A stretch of 37,225 bases of DNA, from positions 1-37,225 of the forward strand of contig NZ_BPEW01000041.1 in assembly GCF_019654975.1 (NCBI RefSeq). Direction: 5' to 3'. The translations under genes and the position numbers were made by a program. Positions within the stretch are counted from its first letter, which is position 1; every line of letters begins with the position of its first letter. This DNA is from Shewanella sp. c952 (GTDB lineage: Bacteria; Pseudomonadota; Gammaproteobacteria; Enterobacterales; Shewanellaceae). The notes below the pieces were generated by a model. That model was given only the letters and a program-made list of their open reading frames with translations. It was not told the origin of the DNA and made no database searches. Shown here piece by piece: positions 23,420 to 31,944 of the stretch.

Positions 23420-23731
23420 ATGCAGAACCAAAGAATCCGTATCCGCTTAAAAGGATTTGATCATCGTTTGATTGATCAGTCTACTGCGGAAATCGTTGAA
23501 ACTGCTAAGCGTACAGGCGCACAGGTTCGTGGTCCAATTCCACTACCAACGCGTAAAGAACGTTATACCATTTTGACTTCTCCACACGTTAATAAAGATG
23601 CGCGTGATCAGTACGAACTTCGTACTCACAAACGTCTTGTTGACATCGTAGAGCCGACTGAAAAGACTGTTGACGCACTTATGCGTTTAGATCTTGCGGC
23701 GGGTGTTGACGTTCAGATTAGCTTGGGTTAA
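23420..23731 (+). CDS. rpsJ: 30S ribosomal protein S10 / NusE
   Basis: S10 is a head protein of the small subunit and, as NusE, joins NusB in rRNA antitermination and binds NusG. The 103 residues equal E. coli and start MQNQRIRIRLKGFDHRLID. The conserved loop RTGAQVRGPIPLPTRKERYT is intact. It is the first gene of the 11-gene S10 operon. Confidence 0.97.
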   Translation: MQNQRIRIRLKGFDHRLIDQSTAEIVETAKRTGAQVRGPIPLPTRKERYTILTSPHVNKDARDQYELRTHKRLVDIVEPTEKTVDALMRLDLAAGVDVQISLG

Positions 23732-23755
23732 TTGAGCTTAGAAGAGGTTTGAGAG

Positions 23756-24394
23756 ATGGCTATCGGTCTTATCGGTCGTAAAGTAGGTATGACACGTATC
23801 TTCAATGAAGATGGCGCGTCGGTACCTGTAACAGTAATTGAAATTGCTGCTAACCGTGTAACCCAAGTGAAAACTTTGGATACAGACGGTTACCGTGCAC
23901 TTCAAGTTACTACTGGTACCAAAAAAGCTAATCGCATCACTAAACCAGAAGCAGGTCACTTTGCTAAGGCAGGCGTTGAAGCCGGTCGTGGTTTGTGGGA
24001 ATTGCGTTTGGCAGATGGTGATGGTGAAGGCATCGAAGTTGGTGCTGAGCTAAATGTAGATATCTTCGCTGACATAGCGAAAGTTGATGTAACTGGTCAA
24101 TCAAAAGGTAAAGGCTTCCAAGGCGGTATTAAGCGTTGGAACTTCCATGCCCAAGATATGACACATGGTAACTCTTTGGCTCATAGATCTAACGGTTCTA
24201 TTGGTCAAAACCAGACACCTGGTCGCGTTTTCAAAGGTAAGAAAATGTCAGGCCACATGGGTGCAGAGCGTGTTACTACGCAGAATCTAGACGTTGTACG
24301 TGTAGATGCTGAGCGTAACTTGCTACTGGTTAAGGGTGCAGTTCCAGGCGCTACTAATGGCGACCTGATCATCAAACCAGCTGTTAAAGCTTAA
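23756..24394 (+). CDS. rplC: 50S ribosomal protein L3
   Basis: L3 is an early assembly protein whose extended loop reaches the peptidyl transferase centre. The 212 residues (E. coli 209) start MAIGLIGRKVGMTRIFNEDG. The loop contains the Q150-region motif GSIGQNQTPGRVFKGKKM, where the glutamine is methylated by PrmB in E. coli. GAGAG lies just upstream of the ATG; rpsJ ends 24 nt before. Confidence 0.97.
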   Translation: MAIGLIGRKVGMTRIFNEDGASVPVTVIEIAANRVTQVKTLDTDGYRALQVTTGTKKANRITKPEAGHFAKAGVEAGRGLWELRLADGDGEGIEVGAELNVDIFADIAKVDVTGQSKGKGFQGGIKRWNFHAQDMTHGNSLAHRSNGSIGQNQTPGRVFKGKKMSGHMGAERVTTQNLDVVRVDAERNLLLVKGAVPGATNGDLIIKPAVKA

Positions 24395-24411
24395 GGTCTG
24401 AGGAGATAGTA

Positions 24412-25017
24412 ATGGAATTGGTATTGAAAGACGCACAGAGTGCTCTTGAAGTTTCCGAAACTACCTTCGGCCGTGACTTTAATGAAGCACTGGTTCATCA
24501 GGTAGTTGTAGCTTACGCTGCAAACGCGCGTCAGGGCACTCGTGCTCAAAAGACTCGCGCAGAAGTAGTTGGCTCTGGCAAGAAGCCATGGCGCCAAAAA
24601 GGTACTGGCCGCGCACGTGCCGGTACTGTTAAAGGCCCAATCTGGCGTGGCGGTGGCGTAACATTCGCTGCTAAAACACAAGATCACAGCCAAAAAGTTA
24701 ACAAGAAGATGTACCGCGGAGCGCTGAAAAGCATATTCTCTGAATTGGTACGTCAAGACCGTCTTATCGTTGTTGAGTCATTTAGTGTTGAAGCTCCTAA
24801 AACTAAAGAGCTGAAAGCTAAATTGAACGAAATGCAACTTGAAGACGTGTTGATTGTTACTCCAGAAGTTGACGAGAACTTGTTCTTAGCTGCTCGTAAC
24901 TTGTACAAAGTTGATGTTCGTGATGTTGCTGGTATTGATCCAGTTAGCCTTATCGCATTCAACAAAGTACTCGTAACTGCTGAAGCTATTAAGCAAATCG
25001 AGGAGATGCTGGGATGA
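24412..25017 (+). CDS. rplD: 50S ribosomal protein L4
   Basis: L4 lines the peptide exit tunnel and is the autogenous repressor of the S10 operon in E. coli. The 201 residues equal E. coli. The extended tunnel loop includes KKPWRQKGTGRARAGTVKGP at about residues 57-76. GAGGAG is 7-12 nt upstream. Its stop overlaps the rplW start (ATGA), which suggests translational coupling. Confidence 0.97.
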   Translation: MELVLKDAQSALEVSETTFGRDFNEALVHQVVVAYAANARQGTRAQKTRAEVVGSGKKPWRQKGTGRARAGTVKGPIWRGGGVTFAAKTQDHSQKVNKKMYRGALKSIFSELVRQDRLIVVESFSVEAPKTKELKAKLNEMQLEDVLIVTPEVDENLFLAARNLYKVDVRDVAGIDPVSLIAFNKVLVTAEAIKQIEEMLG

Positions 25018-25316
25018 TAAGCGAAGAACGTTTGTTAAAAGTTATTCTTGCTCCACATATCTCTGAAAAGAGCACTGTGAACGCAGAGAAAAACAATACA
25101 GTTGTTTTCCGTGTAGCTATCGATGCAACTAAAGCTGAAGTTAAAGCTGCAGTAGCACAGCTATTCGAAGTTGAAGTCGATTCAGTTCGCACTTTGGTTA
25201 ACAAAGGTAAAACTAAGCGTCACGGTGCCCGTACTGGTCGTCGTAGCGATTGGAAAAAAGCCTATGTTACTCTAGCTGAAGGTGCTGACATCGATTTCGT
25301 CGGCGGCGCTGAATAA
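25014..25316 (+). CDS. rplW: 50S ribosomal protein L23
   Basis: L23 surrounds the exit tunnel and is the docking site for trigger factor and the signal recognition particle. The 100 residues (E. coli 100) start MISEERLLKVILAPHISEKS. The conserved loop VNKGKTKRHGARTGRRSDWK is intact. Its start overlaps the rplD stop by four bases, and GAGGAG precedes it inside rplD. Confidence 0.96.
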   Translation: MISEERLLKVILAPHISEKSTVNAEKNNTVVFRVAIDATKAEVKAAVAQLFEVEVDSVRTLVNKGKTKRHGARTGRRSDWKKAYVTLAEGADIDFVGGAE

Positions 25317-25332
25317 GCAAAGGAGAATTATC

Positions 25333-26160
25333 ATGGCAGTTATTAAGTGTAAGCCAACCTCTCCAGGTCGTCGCCACGTAGTTAAAGTGGTGAACAGCGA
25401 TTTGCATAAAGGTAAACCTTTTGCAGGCCTGTTGGCGAAAAAATCAAAAAGTGGTGGCCGTAACAATACTGGTCGCATCACTTCACGTCACATTGGTGGC
25501 GGACATAAGCAACATTATCGTCTAATCGACTTTAAGCGTAACAAAGACGGTATCCCTGCGAAGGTTGAACGTTTGGAATATGATCCAAACCGTACAGCTA
25601 ACATCGCATTGGTACTTTACGCTGACGGTGAGCGTCGTTACATCATTGCCTCAAAAGGCATGAAAGCTGGTGATTCAATCCAGTCTGGTATCGATGCAGA
25701 GATCAAGAGCGGTAACGCAATGCCTCTACGTAATATCCCTGTGGGTAGCGTAGTGCACGCAGTCGAAATGAAGCCTGGTAAAGGTGCTCAAATCGCTCGT
25801 TCTGCAGGTGCTTATGTACAAGTTATTGCTCGTGACGGCGCATACGCCACTCTACGTCTTCGCTCTGGCGAAATGCGTAAAGTGCCTGTTGATTGCCGCG
25901 CGACATTGGGTGAAGTTGGTAACGCCGAGCATATGCTACGCCAGTTAGGTAAAGCAGGTGCTAAACGCTGGAGAGGCGTACGCCCGACAGTTCGTGGTGT
26001 TGCAATGAACCCAGTAGATCATCCACATGGTGGTGGTGAAGGCCGCACATCTGGTGGTCGCCACCCTGTATCTCCATGGGGTCAGCCTACTAAGGGTTAT
26101 AAGACTCGTAGTAACAAACGCACCGACAAGTACATTGTACGTCGTCGCAATAAAAAGTAA
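25333..26160 (+). CDS. rplB: 50S ribosomal protein L2
   Basis: L2 is a core large-subunit protein near the peptidyl transferase centre, required for subunit association. The ATG at 25333, with AAAGGAG upstream, gives 275 residues (E. coli 273) starting MAVIKCKPTSPGRRHVVKV; an in-frame ATG inside rplW would add 17 unrelated residues. The catalytic-site-proximal motif MNPVDHPHGGGEGRTSGGRH with the conserved histidine is intact. Confidence 0.97.
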   Translation: MAVIKCKPTSPGRRHVVKVVNSDLHKGKPFAGLLAKKSKSGGRNNTGRITSRHIGGGHKQHYRLIDFKRNKDGIPAKVERLEYDPNRTANIALVLYADGERRYIIASKGMKAGDSIQSGIDAEIKSGNAMPLRNIPVGSVVHAVEMKPGKGAQIARSAGAYVQVIARDGAYATLRLRSGEMRKVPVDCRATLGEVGNAEHMLRQLGKAGAKRWRGVRPTVRGVAMNPVDHPHGGGEGRTSGGRHPVSPWGQPTKGYKTRSNKRTDKYIVRRRNKK

Positions 26161-26171
26161 GAGGATTCGCC

Positions 26172-26450
26172 ATGCCACGTTCTCTCAAGAAAGGTCCATT
26201 CATTGACCTACACTTGCTGAAGAAGGTAGAGAAAGCGATGGAAGCGGGAGACAAGAAGCCTATTAAGACTTGGTCTCGTCGCTCTATGATCATCCCTAAT
26301 ATGATTGGGTTGACCATCGCTGTCCATAATGGTCGTCAGCACGTACCTGTGTTCGTAACTGACGAAATGATCGGCCACAAGCTTGGTGAATTTTCACCAA
26401 CTCGCACTTATCGCGGCCATGCTGCAGATAAGAAAGCGAAGAAGCGTTAA
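26172..26450 (+). CDS. rpsS: 30S ribosomal protein S19
   Basis: S19 lies in the head of the small subunit, next to S13, and contacts A-site tRNA. The 92 residues equal E. coli and start MPRSLKKGPFIDLHLLKKVE. The conserved C-terminal region HKLGEFSPTRTYRGHAADKK is intact. GAGG is about 8 nt upstream and rplB ends 11 nt before. Confidence 0.97.
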   Translation: MPRSLKKGPFIDLHLLKKVEKAMEAGDKKPIKTWSRRSMIIPNMIGLTIAVHNGRQHVPVFVTDEMIGHKLGEFSPTRTYRGHAADKKAKKR

Positions 26451-26465
26451 TACGGGAGGAATAAG

Positions 26466-26798
26466 ATGGAAGTTTTAGCTAAACATCGTTTTGCCCGTAC
26501 GTCGCCTCAAAAGTGTCGTTTGGTTGCAGATCAAATCCGTGGACTGCCTGTTGCTAAGGCTCTCGAAATTCTAACTTTCAGCCCTAAGAAAGCTGCAGTA
26601 CTTGTTAAAAAAGTACTGGACTCTGCTATCGCTAATGCTGAGCACAATGAAGGTGCTGACATTGACGAATTAAGAGTTGGAGCGATTATGATCGATGAAG
26701 GTCCAACTATGAAGCGTATCATGCCACGTGCTAAAGGCCGTGCTGATCGCATAATCAAGCGTACCAGCCACATTACTGTGGTTGTATCAGATCGCTAG
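26466..26798 (+). CDS. rplV: 50S ribosomal protein L22
   Basis: L22 contacts all domains of 23S rRNA, and its long beta hairpin lines the exit tunnel, where macrolide-resistance changes occur. The 110 residues equal E. coli and start [20 protein letters not shown]. The hairpin segment around [18 protein letters not shown] is wild type. GGGAGG lies 6-11 nt upstream of the ATG. Confidence 0.97.
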
Positions 26799-26807
26799 GA
26801 GTTAGCA

Positions 26808-27497
26808 ATGGGACAGAAAGTACATCCTAATGGTATCCGTCTGGGTATCACTAAGCCTTGGATCTCGACATGGTACGCTGACAAGTCAGACTATGCCAAT
26901 AACTTGAGTAGTGACTGGGAAGTGCGTAAGTTTCTTGAAAAGAAACTTAAGCAAGCATCAGTTTCTAAGATTGTTATCGAGCGTCCAGCTAAAAGTGTTC
27001 GTGTTACTATCCACACAGCCCGTCCAGGTGTTGTGATTGGTAAGAAAGGCGAAGACGTAGAAAAGCTACGCAATGCAGTTGCTAAATTGACTGGTATTCC
27101 AGCTCAAATTAACATCGCTGAGATCCGTAAACCTGAGCTAGATGCTAAGCTTGTTGCCGATGGCATCGCTTCGCAGCTAGAGCGTCGTGTTATGTTCCGT
27201 CGTGCTATGAAGCGCGCAGTTCAAAACGCAATGCGTCTTGGTGCTAAAGGTATCAAAGTTGAAGTTAGCGGCCGTCTAGGCGGCGCTGAGATTGCGCGTT
27301 CGGAATGGTATCGTGAAGGTCGTGTACCTTTGCATACTCTTCGTGCTGATATCGACTATTCTACTTCTGAGAGTCACACTCAATACGGTGTGATTGGCGT
27401 TAAAGTTTGGGTCTTCAAAGGTGAAGTTCTAGACGGTATCGTTCCTCAGCATGAAGAGCCGAAACAGCAGCCGAAGCGTAAGCCTCGCGGTAAATAG
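26808..27497 (+). CDS. rpsC: 30S ribosomal protein S3
   Basis: S3 forms part of the mRNA entry channel. The 229 residues (E. coli 233) start MGQKVHPNGIRLGITKPWIS. The N-terminal KH domain has the conserved loop VVIGKKGEDVEKLR, and the C-terminal domain holds RLGGAEIARSEWYREGRVPL. The basic tail EEPKQQPKRKPRGK is typical. AGGAG lies just before the ATG. Confidence 0.97.
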   Translation: MGQKVHPNGIRLGITKPWISTWYADKSDYANNLSSDWEVRKFLEKKLKQASVSKIVIERPAKSVRVTIHTARPGVVIGKKGEDVEKLRNAVAKLTGIPAQINIAEIRKPELDAKLVADGIASQLERRVMFRRAMKRAVQNAMRLGAKGIKVEVSGRLGGAEIARSEWYREGRVPLHTLRADIDYSTSESHTQYGVIGVKVWVFKGEVLDGIVPQHEEPKQQPKRKPRGK

Positions 27498-27508
27498 GAG
27501 AGCTGGCA

Positions 27509-27919
27509 ATGCTGCAACCAAAAAGAATGAAGTTTCGCAAAATGTTCAAGGGCCGCAACCGTGGTCTAGCGAACGGCACTGAAGTTAGCTTCGGTGAATT
27601 CGGTTTGAAAGCTGTAGGACGTGGTCGTCTTACTGCTCGTCAAATTGAAGCTGCGCGTCGTGCTATGACACGTCACATTAAACGTCAAGGTCAGATCTGG
27701 ATCCGCGTTTTCCCTGATAAGCCAATTACCTCTAAGCCTCTTGAAGTGCGTATGGGTAAAGGTAAGGGTAACGTTGAATACTGGGTTTGCCAGATTCAAC
27801 CAGGTAAGGTTCTTTATGAGATGAATGGCGTATCAGAAGAGTTGGCTCGTGAAGCCTTTGCTCTTGCTGCTGCAAAATTACCTCTGAAGACTACCTTCGT
27901 AACTAAGACGGTGATGTAA
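27509..27919 (+). CDS. rplP: 50S ribosomal protein L16
   Basis: L16 binds near the A site and helps organise the peptidyl transferase and GTPase centres. The 136 residues equal E. coli and start [19 protein letters not shown]. The arginine in the segment [20 protein letters not shown] is in the region hydroxylated by the oxygenase RoxA in E. coli. Its stop TAA shares its last base with the rpmC ATG. Confidence 0.97.
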
Positions 27920-28110
27920 TGAAAGCGAGCGAACTAACAGAAAAGAGCGTTGAAGAACTGAACGCTGAACTGCTTGGTCTGCTGCGTGAGCAGTTTAATC
28001 TGCGTATGCAACACGCCACTGGTCAGTTGACTCAGACTCATCAGCTTAAAATCGTGCGTCGCAACATTGCGCGCGTTAAGACCATTATTACTTCTAAGGC
28101 GGGTGCATAA
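27919..28110 (+). CDS. rpmC: 50S ribosomal protein L29
   Basis: L29 is a small two-helix protein at the exit tunnel beside L23, contributing to the trigger-factor site. The 63 residues equal E. coli and start [20 protein letters not shown]. The signature [18 protein letters not shown] is intact. It overlaps rplP by one base at its start and rpsQ by one base at its end, so the three are probably translationally coupled. Confidence 0.96.
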
Positions 28111-28358
28111 TGTCTGATAATATCCGTACTTTGCAGGGTCGAGTACTTAGCAACAAGATGGACAAGTCTATCACTGTAGCTATTGAGCGTAAGGTTAAAC
28201 ATCCTTTATACGGGAAGTTCCTTAAGCGTACTACTAAGGTCCATGCACATGACGAACAAAATCAGTGTAATGCTGGCGATGTCGTGACTATTCGCGAATG
28301 CCGTCCGCTGTCTAAGACTAAGTCTTGGACTCTGGTTGAAGTAGTATCAAAAGCCTAA
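28110..28358 (+). CDS. rpsQ: 30S ribosomal protein S17
   Basis: S17 is a primary 16S rRNA-binding protein of the 5' domain. The 82 residues (E. coli 84) start [20 protein letters not shown]. The OB-fold motifs HPLYGKFLKRTTKVHAHDE and IRECRPLSKTKSW are intact. It is the last gene of the S10 operon and is followed by a strong terminator. Confidence 0.97.
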   Translation: MSDNIRTLQGRVLSNKMDKSITVAIERKVKHPLYGKFLKRTTKVHAHDEQNQCNAGDVVTIRECRPLSKTKSWTLVEVVSKA

Positions 28359-28377
28359 GTTTATTAGGTATTTAGTT

Positions 28378-28411
28378 AAACGGCTCCGATTTTCGGAGCC
28401 GTTTGTATTTT
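28378..28411 (+). terminator. S10 operon terminator
   Basis: A perfect 12-bp stem AAACGGCTCCGA / TCGGAGCCGTTT with loop TTT (28378-28404), followed by GTATTTTT. It lies 20 nt after the rpsQ stop and separates the S10 and spc units. Confidence 0.88.
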
Positions 28412-28437
28412 TAGTACTATCTATTCCTATTTTTAGG

Positions 28438-28446
28438 TGTTACACT
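28438..28446 (+). promoter_or_regulatory. spc operon promoter
   Basis: TGTTACACT is an extended -10 (TG at 28438-28439, TACACT at 28441-28446) with GC-rich TGCGCGCC immediately after. As I recall the E. coli spc promoter, GTGTTATAAT followed by GC-rich sequence stands at the same place. No good -35 is seen. The start would be near 28453, leaving an 87-nt leader before rplN. Confidence 0.55.
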
Positions 28447-28539
28447 TGCGCGCCATTTTTGACTAAATTAAAGTCGAAAATCGGGCAATAAATGTACCCC
28501 TATGTGGGATTATGAAGTAACGATAGCGGAGCACTTAAA

Positions 28540-28908
28540 ATGATCCAAATGCAATCGACTCTAGAAGTCGCCTGTAACAGTGGCGCTCGTAGAGTTCAGT
28601 GTATTAAGGTCTTGGGTGGCTCTCATCGTCGTTATGCCGGAATCGGCGACGTCATCAAGGTTTCTGTAAAAGAAGCAATTCCTCGCGGTAAAGCGAAGAA
28701 AGGTGATGTATATAACGCGGTGGTAGTCCGTACTAAGAAAGGCGTACGTCGTCCAGACGGTTCTGTCATTCGCTTCGATCGGAACGCAGCGGTTTTGCTT
28801 AACGCAAACCTTGCACCGATTGGTACTCGTATCTTTGGACCAGTGACACGTGAATTGCGTACAGAGCAATTCATGAAAATTGTCTCGCTGGCACCAGAAG
28901 TACTGTAA
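28540..28908 (+). CDS. rplN: 50S ribosomal protein L14
   Basis: L14 lies at the subunit interface, contacts h14 of 16S rRNA and is the docking site of RsfS. The 122 residues (E. coli 123) start MIQMQSTLEVACNSGARRVQ. The conserved blocks IKVLGGSHRRYAGIGD and GTRIFGPVTRELR are intact. AGCGGAGCACTTAAA precedes the ATG, almost as in E. coli. It is the first gene of the spc operon. Confidence 0.97.
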   Translation: MIQMQSTLEVACNSGARRVQCIKVLGGSHRRYAGIGDVIKVSVKEAIPRGKAKKGDVYNAVVVRTKKGVRRPDGSVIRFDRNAAVLLNANLAPIGTRIFGPVTRELRTEQFMKIVSLAPEVL

Positions 28909-28919
28909 GGAGCTTCAAA

Positions 28920-29234
28920 ATGGCAGCAAAAATACGTCGTCAAGACGAAGTAATTGTACTAGCAGGTAAAGACCAAGGGAAACGCGGTAAGGTTTCTCAG
29001 GTTCTAACTACTGGTAAATTAATTGTAGAAGGTATTAACCTTGTCAAGAAACACCAAAAGCCAAACCCACAATTGGGCGTAGCTGGCGGTATTGTTGAGC
29101 AAGAAGCACCGATACAAGCATCAAACGTAGCGATTTTCAACTCTGCCACTGGCAAAGCTGATCGCGTTGGTTTCCGATTTGAAGACGGCAAAAAAGTCCG
29201 TTTCTTTAAGTCGAACAGTGAACTCGTTAAGTAA
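28920..29234 (+). CDS. rplX: 50S ribosomal protein L24
   Basis: L24 is an assembly-initiator protein of the large subunit. The 104 residues equal E. coli and start MAAKIRRQDEVIVLAGKDQG. The KOW motif (VIVLAGKDQGKRGKVSQVL, about 12-30) binds 23S rRNA. AAGGAG lies about 8 nt upstream of the ATG, directly after the rplN stop codon. Confidence 0.97.
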   Translation: MAAKIRRQDEVIVLAGKDQGKRGKVSQVLTTGKLIVEGINLVKKHQKPNPQLGVAGGIVEQEAPIQASNVAIFNSATGKADRVGFRFEDGKKVRFFKSNSELVK

Positions 29235-29246
29235 TTGGAGTAAACG

Positions 29247-29786
29247 ATGGCGAAACTGCATGATAAATATCAAGAGACTGTTAGTCCTGAACTTGTCAAA
29301 AAGTTTGGTTTTACCAGTGTCATGCAAGTCCCTCGGATTGAAAAGATCACCCTTAATATGGGTGTTGGCGAAGCAGTAGCAGATAAGAAAGTTATGGAGC
29401 ATGCGCTTCGTGACATGACTGCTATCGCTGGTCAGAAGCCAGTAGTGACTGTAGCTCGTAAGTCAGTTGCTGGTTTTAAAATCCGTGAAGGCTACCCAAT
29501 AGGCTGTAAGGTTACACTGCGCGGTGAGCGTATGTGGGAATTCTTAGAGCGTTTAGTAGATATCGCAATCCCGCGTATTCGCGACTTCCGTGGTATGAGT
29601 GTTAAGTCATTCGACGGTCGTGGTAACTATGCGATGGGCGTACGTGAGCAAATTATCTTCCCAGAGATCGAATACGATAAAATCGATAAGATCCGCGGTA
29701 TGGATATTGTAATCACTACTTCTGCGAAGAATGACGAAGAAGGCCGAGCTTTGCTCGAAGGCTTTAACTTCCCATTCAAGAAATAA
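29247..29786 (+). CDS. rplE: 50S ribosomal protein L5
   Basis: L5 binds 5S rRNA in the central protuberance and touches P-site tRNA. The 179 residues equal E. coli and start MAKLHDKYQETVSPELVKKF. The motif ITLNMGVGEAVADKKVM is conserved. In E. coli, S8 represses the spc operon by binding mRNA at the start of rplE. The first codons here, including ATGGCGAAACTGCATGAT and CATGCAAGTCCCTCGG, look closely similar to that site, so the same control is plausible but not shown. Confidence 0.97.
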   Translation: MAKLHDKYQETVSPELVKKFGFTSVMQVPRIEKITLNMGVGEAVADKKVMEHALRDMTAIAGQKPVVTVARKSVAGFKIREGYPIGCKVTLRGERMWEFLERLVDIAIPRIRDFRGMSVKSFDGRGNYAMGVREQIIFPEIEYDKIDKIRGMDIVITTSAKNDEEGRALLEGFNFPFKK

Positions 29787-29796
29787 GGGTAGCGTA

Positions 29797-30102
29797 ATGG
29801 CAAAAAGTTCAATGAAAGCACGTGAAGTAAAACGTGCCAAGCTCGTAGCTAAGTTCGCTGAAAAGCGCCTAGCTCTTAAAGCTATCATTAGCAGTCCAAC
29901 AACTTCAGACGAAGATCGTTGGGATGCAGTACTTAAGTTACAAGCTCTACCACGTGACTCTAGCGCGGCGCGTCAGCGCAATCGCTGTAGTCAAACTGGT
30001 CGCCCACATGGTTTCCTACGTAAATTCGGCCTTAGCCGTATTAAATTACGTGAAGCAACTATGCGCGGTGAAGTTCCTGGCCTACGAAAAGCCAGCTGGT
30101 AA
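29797..30102 (+). CDS. rpsN: 30S ribosomal protein S14
   Basis: S14 is a late-assembling head protein. The ATG at 29797 gives 101 residues (E. coli 101) starting MAKSSMKAREVKRAKLVAKF; an in-frame ATG within rplE would add 22 unrelated residues. It is the long form without the CxxC zinc pairs, with RQRNRCSQTGRPHGFLRKFG at about 62-81. The ribosome binding site (AAGGGTAG) is moderate, and rplE ends 10 nt before. Confidence 0.97.
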   Translation: MAKSSMKAREVKRAKLVAKFAEKRLALKAIISSPTTSDEDRWDAVLKLQALPRDSSAARQRNRCSQTGRPHGFLRKFGLSRIKLREATMRGEVPGLRKASW

Positions 30103-30126
30103 GCACTTGTCACGGAGTAAGCTAAT

Positions 30127-30519
30127 ATGAGCATGCAAGATCCTATTGCGGATATGTTAACACGTATTCGTAACGGCCAAGCTGCTAAACACGTATCTGT
30201 GAAGATGCCTTCTGCTAAGCTAAAAATCGCTATCGCGAAAGTGCTTAAAGAAGAAGGTTACATCACTGACTACGCCGTAGCAGATGAAGCCAAGCCTGAA
30301 CTGGAAGTTACTCTTAAGTATTTCCAAGGTCAGCCAGTCGTTGAGACTATCCAGCGCGTTAGCCGTCCTGGTCTTCGTATTTACAAAGGTAAAAACGAAC
30401 TTCCAAAGGTTATGGGCGGACTGGGTGTCGCTATTGTGTCCACTTCTAAAGGTTTGATGACTGATCGTACTGCCCGCCAAAATGGCATGGGCGGGGAAGT
30501 TATCTGCTACGTAGCATAA
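30127..30519 (+). CDS. rpsH: 30S ribosomal protein S8
   Basis: S8 binds the central domain of 16S rRNA and is the autogenous repressor of the spc operon in E. coli. The 130 residues equal E. coli and start MSMQDPIADMLTRIRNGQAA. The C-terminal RNA-binding motif GVAIVSTSKGLMTDRTARQ is intact. CGGAG is about 9 nt upstream. Confidence 0.97.
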   Translation: MSMQDPIADMLTRIRNGQAAKHVSVKMPSAKLKIAIAKVLKEEGYITDYAVADEAKPELEVTLKYFQGQPVVETIQRVSRPGLRIYKGKNELPKVMGGLGVAIVSTSKGLMTDRTARQNGMGGEVICYVA

Positions 30520-30529
30520 GGAGCTAGCA

Positions 30530-31060
30530 ATGTCTCGTGTCGCAAAAGCACCAGTCGCTATTCCTGCAGGCGTAGAAGTGACTTTAAACGAACAAACTAT
30601 CACCGTAAAAGGTACTAAAGGTAGTTTGACTCGAGTAATTAACACTGACGTTTCTGTTGTTGTAGAAGACAACGAAATCAAGTGTAGCCCGATTGAAGGC
30701 GTGAAAACTGCCGCTCAAGCGGGTACAGCTCGAGCTTTAATCAACAATATGGTTGTTGGTGTTACTGTTGGTTTTGAAAAGAAACTTCAGTTAATTGGTG
30801 TCGGTTACCGTGCGAAAATCGCTGGTAAAGGCGTTGATTTAACTTTAGGTTTTTCTCACCCACTAGTCCACGAACTTCCTGACGGCGTAACAGCAGAATG
30901 TCCTAGCCAAACTGAAATCGTACTTAAGGGTACAGATAAGCAGTTAATTGGTCAGGTTGCTGCTGAGATTCGCGGCTACCGTCCACCAGAGCCTTACAAA
31001 GGTAAAGGTGTTCGTTATGCTGATGAACAAGTACGCCGTAAAGAGGCTAAGAAGAAGTAG
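30530..31060 (+). CDS. rplF: 50S ribosomal protein L6
   Basis: L6 lies near the sarcin-ricin loop at the base of the factor-binding site. The 176 residues (E. coli 177) start MSRVAKAPVAIPAGVEVTLN. Two tandem L6 folds end in the conserved RGYRPPEPYKGKGVRYADE. AAGGAG is 7 nt upstream, directly after the rpsH stop. Confidence 0.97.
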   Translation: MSRVAKAPVAIPAGVEVTLNEQTITVKGTKGSLTRVINTDVSVVVEDNEIKCSPIEGVKTAAQAGTARALINNMVVGVTVGFEKKLQLIGVGYRAKIAGKGVDLTLGFSHPLVHELPDGVTAECPSQTEIVLKGTDKQLIGQVAAEIRGYRPPEPYKGKGVRYADEQVRRKEAKKK

Positions 31061-31070
31061 GTAACGCGAT

Positions 31071-31421
31071 ATGGATAAGAAAACATCTCGCTTACGCCGC
31101 GCGACTCGCGCCCGTAAGAAGATCCAAGAGCTGGGCGTTAATCGTCTGGTTGTACATCGTACACCACGTCACACATACGCTCAGGTCATTAGTCCTGCAA
31201 ACGTAGTGTTGGCGGCAGCTTCTACTGCTGAAAAAGCGGTATCAGAGCAGCTAAAGTACACAGGTAACGTAGATGCAGCTAAAGTAGTGGGTAAAACCGT
31301 TGCTGAGCGCGCTGTCGAAAAAGGCGTAGCTGTAGTTGCATTCGATCGTTCCGGCTTCAAGTATCACGGACGCGTTGCTGCATTAGCAGACGCCGCTCGT
31401 GAAGCTGGCCTCAAGTTCTAA
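31071..31421 (+). CDS. rplR: 50S ribosomal protein L18
   Basis: L18 binds 5S rRNA with L5 and L25. The 116 residues (E. coli 117) start MDKKTSRLRRATRARKKIQE. The basic N-terminus and the C-terminal motif AFDRSGFKYHGRVAALADAA are conserved. It follows rplF by 10 nt with GTAACG as a weak ribosome binding site, so coupling to rplF is likely. Confidence 0.96.
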   Translation: MDKKTSRLRRATRARKKIQELGVNRLVVHRTPRHTYAQVISPANVVLAAASTAEKAVSEQLKYTGNVDAAKVVGKTVAERAVEKGVAVVAFDRSGFKYHGRVAALADAAREAGLKF

Positions 31422-31434
31422 GGAATGATGAAAA

Positions 31435-31938
31435 ATGGCTAAATTTGAAGCTCAACAAAAAGACGATCTGCAAGAGAAGTTAGTTGCAGTTAATCGTGTT
31501 TCTAAAGTAGTTAAAGGCGGACGTATCTTTAGCTTCACTGCACTAACTGTAGTCGGTGATGGTAATGGTAAAGTCGGTTATGGCTATGGTAAAGCGCGTG
31601 AAGTACCAGCAGCAATTCAGAAAGCAATGGAAAAGGCTCGCCGTAACATTGTAAACGTTGAATTGAACAACGGTACTTTACACCACCCTGTAAAGGGTCG
31701 TCACACTGGTTCTCGTGTTTACATGCAGCCAGCCTCTGACGGTACCGGTATTATTGCCGGTGGCGCAATGCGTGCCGTATTGGAAGTAGCAGGCGTTCAT
31801 AACGTTCTGTCAAAAGCATACGGTTCTACTAACCCGATCAACATCGTTCGCGCAACTGTAGATGCGTTGGTGCACATGAAGTCACCATCACAAATTGCAG
31901 CTAAGCGTGGCCTGAATGTTGATGAAATTCGAGGTTAA
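31435..31938 (+). CDS. rpsE: 30S ribosomal protein S5
   Basis: S5 helps control decoding accuracy and mRNA helicase activity at the entry channel. The 167 residues equal E. coli. The double-stranded-RNA-binding-like N-domain has the loop VSKVVKGGRIFSFTALTVVG, where spectinomycin-resistance changes occur; it reads as wild type. GNGKVGYGYGKAREVPAAIQ is conserved. AAGGAATG precedes the ATG by a few bases. Confidence 0.97.
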   Translation: MAKFEAQQKDDLQEKLVAVNRVSKVVKGGRIFSFTALTVVGDGNGKVGYGYGKAREVPAAIQKAMEKARRNIVNVELNNGTLHHPVKGRHTGSRVYMQPASDGTGIIAGGAMRAVLEVAGVHNVLSKAYGSTNPINIVRATVDALVHMKSPSQIAAKRGLNVDEIRG

Positions 31939-31944
31939 TGCACC